NCBI RefSeq assembly: GCF_030867095.1 | Contig: NC_081824.1 | Coordinates: 351,762,203 to 351,826,202, forward strand | DNA from: Alligator mississippiensis | Taxonomy: Eukaryota; Chordata; Crocodylia; Alligatoridae | DNA length: 64,000 nucleotides | Reading direction: 5' to 3' | In this document: positions 30,178 through 42,100 of the stretch, piece after piece | Layout: each line of letters starts with the position of its first letter | Position numbering within the stretch: the stretch's first letter is position 1 | Notes under the pieces: model-generated | Told to the model about the DNA's origin: nothing | Database searches by the model: none | The model's input: only the letters and a program-made list of their open reading frames with translations | Position numbers and translations under genes: made by a program

Positions 30178-33100
30178 CTACAAGAAAAAGATATAATGGG
30201 CATTGTATTTAATAATGTAAGTGAAATATATATGGAAGTAAATGTTTATCTTTATTTTCAAACTAACAGCAGTAAAATAATGATAACAACCTTTATTTTC
30301 AAAGTTGGGGCAGCTATAAACTGTATAACAAAATACACCATTAAATTAAACATCTATTTCTAAATATAAACTCCTGGCATAAAGCTGCTGACATTTTTGT
30401 TCCTTCCTATTAACAGGGTTGTCAGCCAGGGGTACGCAGTGATGGAACGCTGCCATCCCGCACTATTGCCTCACAGAAGCAAGGGCCGCACAGACGCCAC
30501 ATTACCGCTGCTCGCCACCCCCATCTCCCCACTCCACGTCTGGCTGTTCGCCACCCCGCTGCATCCAGCTACTCACCTCCCTCCCCCCCACCCCAGGAGG
30601 TTTAATACACTTATTAAAACAGAGGTTGTTGGGGGTACACTTATTAAAAAAAGGTTGAAAACCCCTGTATTAACATATACACTTTAATATCTGAATTGGT
30701 GATTCGGCTATAACATTCTGTACTATTCTTCTTCAACATCTAACAAGGTTCAAGATAAATGGAAAAACTAAGCAACACTTTCTAGTATTTTGAAATAGTT
30801 TTAAGATGGTTCAAAGTTTACTTACCTTAACTGGAAATTTCAGCTGATTATACAATTCAGAAACAAGAAGGTTATGACCAAGCGTCTTTCTTATCTTCAT
30901 TATTCGTACAATAGCAGCATCAATCTGATATTGTCTGTCTTGAAAGACTCTTTCAGTTGTGCTCACCTGTTCCTCAACCTGAAGGACAATCAGAAAAGAT
31001 GTATCAAGCCATCTTTCATCTTTATTTCCTCTGAGAATTTGGTTAAGCTTTAGAGAAGAATATACAGCTAAGACATTAATCAGAAGCTACGTACATTCAT
31101 GCTTTACCCGAGAGAGATGGACAGACATAAACCACTGTGCATCTAAAACTAGGTTTCTGGGATACCCGGGTGTTAGAGGAAACAGAATGCATAAGCACGG
31201 TAAATTAAAATACTGTATGTACTCAAATCCAAGATGAGTTTTATTCCTCCCGTTCAACATATGGGAAAAAAGCCCCTTATCTTGGATTTGAGTACAGAGC
31301 AGGGGGAGGTGCTACTGCTGCAGTTCCCACACTGGCTCTGATCTGGGCTCGGGTCAGAGCTCTAGCTGCTGCCCCTCCCCCTCCCCCATCTGCCTCCCAC
31401 TTTCCCCCGCCCTGCCACCTCTGCTTGGCCTCCCTACCCCTGCCCTACTTAACCTCAGTCATGGCTCTAAGCCTCCTCCAGCCTGGGGAACACAGCACAT
31501 GGCGACTGCAGCCCCTGCCCAGCCAGGCAGCAGCTCTGGCCCCAGCTCTGACCCAGTCCTGGGGCCAGGTCTGGAGCTACCACCACTACAATCACTGCTG
31601 CATAGCTGGGCAGGGGTCAGAGTCACCATGTCCTTGTTGTCCCTGGCAAGAGCAGGGCTGGAGTTGGAGCCAGAGCTGTGACAGAGTAAGGGGGGGGGGG
31701 GCCGGGTGGCACACAGGCACCATAGGGGGGACAGAGGGTAGGCAGTGAGAGAGTGGGATACATGGCAGGAAACAAGATACAGGGAGGCACACTGTGCAGG
31801 AGGGCAGACTCCAGGGAAGTAAGTGGGGGTGGGGGAGGAGGAAGGCAACAGGAGGCAGGGGTTAGGCCACTTAACTTTTCTAACCACTTGTCCCCCCATT
31901 GCCTGTGCTTTTCTCACTGCATTTAGGGCGGGGGTGAGGGGGAGATGAACTTAACCCTACAATAATTACATTCTATACATGCAAAATTATAATAAATTAA
32001 TAATTTTTCATGAAAATAATCTAATTATTAGGGGGGCCATCTTAAATTGGAAGTCATCTTGGAATCAGGTAAATATAGTTTTATAAAAACTGAGCTTGGT
32101 AAATCAAACTAGTTTAAAAATAATTTAAAATTGTTTAAAGAAATAACAAATACAGATGAATTTTGCATAGAACTCTGACAAACAAAGGCCTTCTGAAATA
32201 CAGAGTCATTTCAAGGTTATGCATTTCAAGGACCTGCCTGAACAGAAAGCAAGATAAATAACTAGTCATGCTAACCAAAGCGTGCTGAATTACTGAGCTG
32301 GGACTCAATCCTGACAGACAGCTACAGCAACAGCAACCACCACAATAGAAATAACACTGGCTTGTTAGTAACCTCTCACCCTTCAGGTAAAAAACAAAAC
32401 AGCTCATCTGTTAATGGCATTTCTTCTGATTTGTTTATTAAGAATAGAGGCAATGCCTTAACTGCTTTAGGAAACATTAAAGATGTACTGAAAGGCATGC
32501 AAGATCATATTAGTGTAGGACACATGCTAGCAGACAGATTAGAATGCAGTCTCCCTTCCTAAAAGGAAAACAACCTACTGTATCAGTTCTGCCAGATGTG
32601 GATAAGCAAGTCAGTGACAGTTTAATCAGAAAGCATGCAAACAAGAACAATTTTAATACATACTGTTTCTTTCATCTGTATCTGGTTAATCTTGATTCTA
32701 AACAATCTATGCTTGAAATCACCATTAAAAATGAATTTGTCTTCATCTTCTACATCCTTGCCCTTTGGATTTTTAATCAATACTCGTGCTTTACCACAGG
32801 CCAAAGACTGCAAGGTTCTTCGCAATTCACCGTCCTCTGTAAACAAGTAAAAAAATACAAGAAAAACTCATTAGAATGTTGAAAAATTACCTTTTTAATG
32901 TATAGAAGCAATTTAAAAAAATTCTCCCTTTCTTGAAATAGGCTGGCATTAATTTATTTTAGCTCATTCCCAATTATACAACATTTACAACTCTAAGGCC
33001 CCTTCTACACATGCAGGGAAAGGCGCAATGGGATCTAATGCATGATTGACACAATTGCACCTACTGCCATGCCACAAGTGCATGGTAGGAGGAGTAACTG

Positions 33101-36100
33101 TGGTATTGCACATTAGATCCCATTGCACCTTATTGCCAGTGAAAAGGAACCTGATCCCGAGCTTCCCCTGCGCTGGCAAGAAGCAAGCTCCCACAGCTGG
33201 GAGCCCCATGCACCCCAGTTGATCCTCAGGTCCTAGGGATCATGGCAGCTGCAATCCCCAGGGTCCAGAAGTTTCATGTACTCCCAAAGCCCTAAGGCAG
33301 CCATGACACCAAGGGCTCTGGGGTGCATGAAACCCATGGATCCTGGCGATCGTGGCTGTTAGGATCCCTAGGGCTCAGGTGTTTTACATTGGGCACAGTG
33401 CACCCCTACCGCTAGCAGCCCCATCAGCTGATGGGGCTTCCAGCTGCAGGGGAGACCCTGCTACATGTGTATATTAAAGCTTGATAGCAACTAGCTATAA
33501 AATTAGTACACATTTTTGAGGTCTAACTTTATAGCTGGTTGGTGCTTTTTATTGTGTGACAGCTATTTTGCATGTGTAGATGGCCTCCAAGTAATTTTGC
33601 AATTAGCTAGTTAATTGCACAGTACCTGTACCATGTCAATGGGTTCTAAAGGCCCACCCTGCAACTCTTAAATGTAATTCTGGACTGTAGTTTCAGCATT
33701 GTACAAGACATGAATAAACCCAGTCTCAACCTTGGAGGCCATATCCAGAGAAGCACGGCCGTATGGTATGTGGTGCTGCAAACATGTCTGCGGCGCCACA
33801 CACTGCACATTCAGATGTTCTCCATGCTGCAAGGGAACATTTCCCATGTGTGAGCTGCTCTGCTTTTTTTTTTTCTCTACAGGTTTTTTTTTTTTTGACC
33901 TCTCAGGGGTCAAAAAAACACCCCCCGAAAAAAAGCAGAGCTGGGCTGCCCAGAGCTGTGCTCTGGCTGCTGGCCAGGCTCTGCACGGCAGAATCACTAA
34001 TGCTGCAGCCCCAGGAGGCCTCCAGGACAGGCTGCTGGGGCCAACCCAGTGCTGGCCCCAGCCTCCCCTACCCAACCCGGGGTAACTTACTGCACGCCAA
34101 AGCGCACATGCACAGGAGTTTCCTGGGGACCAGTAGCAGCAGTGCAAGGTGTGCCACCACTACTTGTCCCCAGGGATCCAAATGTCCACACGTGTGGACA
34201 TGCCCAAAGAGTTTAAAATCCAAAGACAAAGGTAAAACAAGAACGCATTCAGACAATTGGTAACTGGGGGTAATATAGCTATTTGGAAACAAAGTAATAT
34301 AATGCATTCATAGTTTCATAGATGTTAGGGTTGGAAGGGACCTATTACATCTTCGAGTCTGACCCCCTGCCCTGGGCAGGAATGAATATTGGAGTCAGAT
34401 GACCCCAGCCAGGTGTCTGTTCAATCTCCTTTTAAACACCTCCAAGGAAGGGGACAGCACCACCTCCCTTGGAAGCTTATTCCATGTTTTGACAACCCTC
34501 ACTGTAAAGAATTTTTTCCTGATGTCCAATCTGAATTTGCTCTCTTCCAGTTTGTTGCCATTATTTCTAGTTAGCCCGACAGGCGCCCTGATAAACATTG
34601 TATTCCCTATTTCTTGCTGGCCCCCCCGATGAGTTTGTAGGCGGCCACGAGATCACCTCTCAGCCTCCTCTTGCGGAGGCTGAAGAGGTTCAGGTCTCCC
34701 AATCGGTCCACGTAGGGGTTTTTCTGTAGGCCTTTAACCAGACGAGTGTCCCTCCTCTGAACCTTCTCCAGGCCATCCACATCCCTCTCGAAGTGCGGTG
34801 CCCAAAACTGGATGCAGTACTCCAGCTGTGGCCTGACCATGCCGCATAGAGGGGAAGTATCACCTCACTAGACCTGTTTGTGATGCACCTACTTATGCAA
34901 GAAAGGATGCAGTTAGCCTTACTTATTACTTCATCACACTGGTGACTCATGTTCATTTTGGAGTCGTCTATGACTCCGAGATCCCTTTCTGCAGTTGTGC
35001 TACTTAGAGTGGTACCTCCCAGGCTGTAGGAGTGTCTTCCTCCCCAGGTGCAACAAATGACACTTATCCTTGGTAAACTGCATGCTATTCTGTTCAGCCC
35101 ATTTGCCCAGCCTGTCCAAATCAGTTCCTTACAATCTAGTTTGTGTACCTCCCCCAATAGTTTGGTGTTGTCAGCAAACTTGGACAGGGTGCTTTCTACC
35201 CCCTCATCCAAGTCATTAACGAAGGTATTGAATAGTACCGGTCCCAGGACAGAGCCTTGGGGGACTCCGCTGCCCACATTTCTCCAGGTAGAAACCGACC
35301 CACGCACCACTACTCTCTGGGTGCGTCCCAGAAGCCAATTTTCTACCCACCGGACTGTGTAATAATCTACATTGCAATTGTTTAGCTTATTTATAAGACT
35401 TGGGCGTGACACTGTGTGAAAGGCCTTTTTAAAATCCAAGTAAATAACATCTACCTCTGCTCCTTTGTCCAAGCCTTTTGTGACACGGTCGTAAAATGAA
35501 ACCAGGTTAGTCAGGCAGGATCTGCCTGCTATGAACCCATGCTGATTACCCCTTAGCATCATTTTACCTGCTGGTCCCCCACAAATGTGATCCTTAATAA
35601 TTTTCTCAAAGGTCTTGCCAAGGATAGAGGTGAGACTAACCGGCCTATAGTTACCGGGTTCCTCCTTCCTCCCCTTCTTGAAAATAGGAACCACATTGGC
35701 CCTTTTCCAATCCTCTGGGACCTGTTCTGAGCACCATGAATGCTCAAACAGTTGTGCCAGCGGCTCTGCTATGACTCCAGCTAATTCCCTAAGTACTCTA
35801 GGATGAAGATCATCAGGACCTGTTGACTTAAATACATTCAACCCCTCCAGGTGTCCCTTTACTAGGTCAGCTCGAACAGTTGGTGGGTTGGTATCTATAC
35901 TGGTCTTACCCAAGGTCCCAATGGGATGCGTATTTGTATTCATGTCCAGGAACACAGATGCAAAGAAATCATTTAGAAGCTCCTCTTTGGCCATCCTGTG
36001 TTACCAGTTGCCCTAGTTCATCCTGAGATAGCCCTAAGTTACCCTCTACCTTCTTTTAGCTTCCTATGTACTTAAAGAATGACTTTTTGTTATCCTTAAT

Positions 36101-39100
36101 TTTTGTTTCCAGCCTAAGCTCCATTTCCACTTTGGCTTTCCTCACTGCTTTCCTGCAAGCTCGAGCCAAGCAGGTATACTCCTTCTTGGTGTCAGCCCTC
36201 TGCTTCCACAGCCTGTAGGCCTCTTTTTTTCCCCTCCAGGCTCTCCTGGATTTCCCTGCTCTACCAAGAGGGTTTCTTTGCTTTTTTGCCCCCTTTTATG
36301 TGTACTGGGATGGTCTGTGCCTGCAGGATTAGTCCCCTGAGAAATGCCCACCCTTCCTGGACTTCAGGAAACTTCAGCCAAGTTGTATATGAGCATGTAT
36401 GACAGTGGACAAAAGGGGAATGTTTTACTGGACAAGCACCTGGCTGGGGTCATATGACCCCAGCGCTCTTTCCTGCCCAGGGCAGGGGGTCAGACTCAAT
36501 GATCTATTGAGGTCCCTTCCAATCCTAACCAATATGAAACTATAAAACTATGCAAAGAGCACCAGCTAGTAATTTCTAAATTGTTGTGCGTGAATCAGCT
36601 GAAAAACCTCCAATAAGCCTGCTCTAACCTTAAACCTAGATGAAGAAGCATTAGATTTCCAGTGGGTTTGCTGCATTTGTGTCCATACCTTTACTGATTT
36701 GGACTTCTACTGAATTGGATATGTAACCTGTTTTAGGTGAACACTGTGTTGAAGAGATAGCAAAAAGTTATTTATTCTACCAGAAAAAAAACCATTTATG
36801 CAATAAATTTACAGCATGATAACTTACCGGAAATAAAAATTATACAGGATGGTAAAGACAGTGGATTATAAGAATCTTGTAATATGTAAAATGCAAAGTT
36901 GAAAGCAACTTGCAGGGTAGCTAGAACAAAATGCCAATGTACTGACCACTATCTATGGAAAAGCTTAAAATGTGAAGATATGTTTCTGCCTAGTCTCTGG
37001 AATCCTTTTTTTCCCCTAACACTATAAAACTTCACAAAGTTCACTAGACTTGAGCTCTGCAAGAGACCTACATACTGAAATAGGAAAGATTCTGAAAACG
37101 ACTGTTAAAGTGCCCTGAAAGCTTGAGTAGCAGGCTAACTTACTTATGTCTACTGTTAACTCTAATAGCTATAAAACAGTTTAGTGATCACATCTCTGCA
37201 GAGCTACTATTTAAAAATTCCATGGTATTCCCCGATTCGATATCCTTCTGTTCCCTTATTACAATTTACAAAAATATCAATCACAGTAATCAAACAAAGG
37301 TGGAATTTTTTAAACATTAATCTCAGTAACTCTGTTTCTTTGAGATTATACAACAACATTTACAACACTAAAGGCCCATCCTACAGCTCTTAACTGTAAG
37401 CCTGGACAGTAGTTTCAACATTGCTGCTTCTTTGAGATGGGTCGTCACATTTGTTTTAGTCTCATTGTGCATATGATTTGCATGAGCAAGATGGAAATGT
37501 CCACTGGAGCCACATTTGTGCTCTGCATGCCCTCTGGCGCTCTGCAGCAGAAGGAATAAAGGGCAAAGAGGCTGCTGCTCATCAGTCCCTGAACCATCAA
37601 TATCCAGCTGGTAAATGACTCCATAGTAGCAGGGAAGATAGGTCACAGGTTATGAATGAGCAACTCATCTTAAAGAACCACATCTACTACATGATGATTC
37701 TTTCTTTAAATGATCTGTCAACAAGTTTCCCACTTCTAATGACTCACAAGCAGTAATCTCGTGTCCTGGATATGGGTACCTGGAGTCTAATAAAATGGGT
37801 ATACTACAGCTCTGTCAAAGTGGGCCTTGTACCTGAAGCCCTCTTATCTAGTAGTAAAGGTTCTGGGTGAAGTATGAACTGAACTCCAGACACCGGTTCT
37901 GCAAATCTCAGATCACTTCTTAGAAGAGCTTCATAGACTGCTTGAGCTGTAATGGAACAAGCCTTAATCTATATCGATGAGTCTGAAAATAGTACCATGC
38001 TACCAAGTTTGAATACAGTCCATTTAAAAAGCTTTTGTGCAAACATAGTTTGGACTTTCTTCTTGTCAGAAAAGACCAGGAGCAGAAGATACGAGTAGTC
38101 TCAATCAACTGAGTCCTTGACTCACTGCTTGTGTCTCATGATTATTAGGATATCCTGCAAGCTTGGGAGATATGCCAACAAGTTATACTGGCAGTGTCAC
38201 ATATATCAGTCACAGAAACCAACTGCTTCCTAGCAGAAACACTGCAAGTTTGCCCTTCTCTGGTTACTGATGTAGCACATTGCTCCCCCTGCACCAGCAA
38301 CAAGGAGTGATGGGATCTAAAGTGCAATCCCACAATTACATCTCCTGCCATGAACGTGTGGTATGGCAGGGGGCACGACTGTGTGAATCCCACATTAGAT
38401 TTCATCGCATCTTTATCTGCACGTGTAGTGGAGGTCTATAAAACAACATTTAGTCTTCATTCACAAATTCGTATTTAGTCAGGAACATTTCCTATTTAGA
38501 TACATGGATCTGTAAGCTGATTGTGGAATATGCCTTTAGTTTTCTTGAGCATCCTTATTACATGGTACACATTTGTGTCATCTCACTGCTTGGGCCTCCT
38601 GTGAACAGTTGCAATCACTAAGGAATGAGGAATAGGCAAATCCCTTTGAAAGGGCTTGACCTATCCACTTTTATTGGTGCCCATATCAAATAAGATGTGG
38701 TTTAACACAGACCTCTTGTTGGTTCCAACAAATTTTCATTTATTGGCAGTACAAAGCTACTGGGGACTGGGGAGTACAGGATATCCAGAAGTTAGTTATT
38801 CTTCCTGCACTGTCTCTACTGAAATTCCTAACCTTTTAGCTATTTACTGGAAGAGTTCCTGGAAGATTCAGGAGTCATCTGAAAGACTTGGAACAGGAGC
38901 GAGTGACAGTTTCACCAGGTGAAGAGGAGGCTGTCATTTCTGGGATAGGCAGAACTTTCCACTTGAATTGTATCCTTCAGTGGGTCTCTAAGAGCCAGGA
39001 GTGAACAGGGATACTGTACCATGGAGAATACAGAAAAGGTGATATTATTAGGCTCCTGATATTTTCCCCAGTAAAAGTATCCGCCTGAATCTTCCTGCAT

Positions 39101-42100
39101 ACAGAGGAGAGTGCAATAACTATGGGCCAACTTCCCTCCACGACACTTGGATGCAGATGAGAAGACATTACCTCCCTTCCATAATCTGAACTTTTCTCTT
39201 AACAATTCTAAAGTGTCTCCAAGCATCTTGCACAGGAACTCACATAGCAGATACAGATGACAGATTTTAAGAACAGCCTCTTTTGGCCACCAATATGGAT
39301 TTCAGCAGACTAGTTGCTGCTAAGACACTGGTCATCAAGAAAGCTGGTTTTGCGATCATAACCTCCATGTCAGCTGGTAGTGTGGTAGATGCTGCAGATG
39401 ACAACACAGGTTACAATGAGGCTACTCCTAGGTGCTTCAGGGCTGTGTGTTTGGGTGTCAATACCAGCTGACTCTAAGCAACAGATAGAACTTTTTAAAA
39501 AAAATGTGACAACCCTGGAACTCCAGGTAGATGGAAAGCTGAGAGAGGGTAAGGGCCAGTTTACTGGTCATCTTCTTGTCAGGGTCAGAGAAAGCCTTTA
39601 CAACTCTTTCTCAAAGGAAGTTTTAGTGCATAGTTTCCTTGTTTTTTGCCCTCTGAGTACTGTTCTGGTATATGCACTCCACTGGACAGAAGAGGCATTC
39701 AGTTTCCCTCATTATAGAAACAGCTGCCACATAGGAGGGATAGGATTCGAGTCCTGGGTACTTAAACTACGCCATGTCCATGGAGTTCAAATACTCCTAC
39801 TTCAAGTTTGTTTCATTTCTTTAAATGCTCATAGGTTTAACTATACCATCTTAAACAAAAAAACCCCCCAATAAAAATTAGAAAAGACAAGTACATACTG
39901 CAGAACTACAGAAACAGCAGGATTCTGTCTTGTTCCCCAGGTGGTAAGGAAGAACTGAGGGATAGGTAACATCTGTTCTGCCTTTTATGCCTACAGCTAC
40001 AGAGCACCCAAAAAGCATATTGGGGGGAGGTGGTGTGAAGTATACTGATATTCAAGACCAATCCAATCTAAAGCCACATATATCAGAAGTGCATGTGGAT
40101 AATCATTTCAATATACTAAATTAAGAACACACTCCCCAAACATCCATAAGTAATTGAGTTGATTTAGAAAGACCACTTTTAAATTATGATACTTGAAACT
40201 ACAATGGAACTTTGATTATCTGCTCAGAACAACTACGGCTTATTTTATTACTTCTCAAGAGGATTAAAAAAATTAAATGAGGTTTTTACAAGATGTACCA
40301 CAGGCAGTCTATATATATAATTGTCTATATATGCACACCTAAAGGCAGTATGTATGCATGCATGCAGTGTTAATGTTATCTACACTACAAGGTTGGACCT
40401 GTGAATCTGTTTGTGTGTTTAAATACTCACTGATTCATAACCAACTGACCATTGTAAATTACTGAAATTAACAAAATTATGCTGATCTAAAATGAAACCT
40501 TCACATCCACATAAAACATAGATAGAGTAGAAAGAATCCAGGACAGCATGACAAAAAATTAATAGAGGCATAGAAAAAAAAAAGATCTATGAGGAAAGGC
40601 CTAAAGAACTAGGATTACTAATCTGGAGAAGACAAAACTGAATGGATATTTGATAATAGTCTTCAAATACCTGAAGGGTATTTTGAGGATGGAGTTAAGA
40701 GTTTTCTTTGTTTTGGTAGGCGACAAGACTAGGAGCAATGGCCTCACACTTCAGCAGAGGAAACTTGGTTTAGAGATTAGGAAGAATTTACTGACTATGA
40801 GGGTTGTTAAACATTGGACCAGGCTGCCTAGAGAAGCTGTGGAATCTGTATGCTTGGAAATATAATAACAGGTTAGACCAGTGGTTCTCAACTGGTTTTG
40901 TACCGGGACCTATTTGTAAACATCAATGGAGATTCCCAACCCAGTGCCCCTCACTCCCCTACCCCAGCCCCCCGGGGTGTGGGGCATGGGGGGCCCCCAA
41001 GCAGCTCTTTGTAGGCCGAAACTCTGACAGCTTGCAAGGGAAAAGCCACCGTTTCCCACATTTTTCTCCTTTAAAGGAGAATCCATTTTAAAAGTTTGTT
41101 GATCCATTTTTAAAGTTTGTTTGCAACCCTTTCATATATTCTTTTGACCCAGTTTTGGGTTGTAGCCCAGGGGTTGAGAAATGCTGGGTTAGACCAGTGG
41201 TGACTAAATCACCCAACTCCATGGCCATGATCTGGCATGTGGGGCTGGTTCATGGGTGTAATCCAGCATGTGCTACTGCATCATCTGGCCCACAGACATC
41301 CCAATCAGTCCGGAAACTTGGCAGCAGAATGAGCAGTAGCAGTGATAATTACCACAGCTCCTGGAGCTCCAGCAATTAAGACTTCCACTGCTCTCGCACT
41401 ACCAAGAACTTCTGGTCATTTCATCTGTGGGCTGGATAAAAATTCTGTGCGCCACATCTTGGGCACCTTTGGGCTGGACAGACTTGTGTCAGAAGCCAGA
41501 GCAGCAGGTAGGCAGGCAAGCCCCCAGATCCCCCTGGTTGCCTCTGTGGGACTGGCTATCAGCTGTTTGAGTGCCTTCAGCTGGCCCTGTTAATGTGCTT
41601 GGTTGTGGCTGCTACATACAAGTAGCAGCCCCTACAATGCTCTGGGGGCTGTCGACCCAGACTTCCTCTTCTGTTTAGCTTCAGAACTCTTGTTTCTTGA
41701 TTCCTATTCCTAGTTCCTGATCCTGGAGTGTCCCAGTCTGGTTCCTGATCACCAGTTCCTGCTGCCCCCTTCCTAGCCTGAACCTGTGCCTTGCTTTGCC
41801 TAAATTGTACCTAATCCTTGCCTAACCTGCACCTGTCCCTTTTCCCTGCCTCAATTATGATCCCTTCAGCTCATGATCCCATTTAGTTCTTGGACTCCTA
41901 GTTTGTTGACCCTTGGTTTCACCTCTTAGATTCACAGTATTGTGACCTTTTGTTCTTGGGCTTCCCAGGCTTGTGCCCTTAATTTTGACATCTCACATCT
42001 AGGTTGTGCCTGTGACAACTTGACTGGGATGGTTTAGTCAGGGATGATGCAGTCTGAAGCAGGGAGTTGGACTACATTACCTCATGAGGTCCCTTTCAGC

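Noticed and set aside
33668-34263. Overlapping frames of 159 and 166 aa
   Set aside because: They read through a poly-T hairpin and a repeat; composition-driven with no domain.
39389-39874. 161-aa plus-strand frame as a nested gene
   Set aside because: It is the opposite strand of the DIRS-like fossil and matches nothing recognised.
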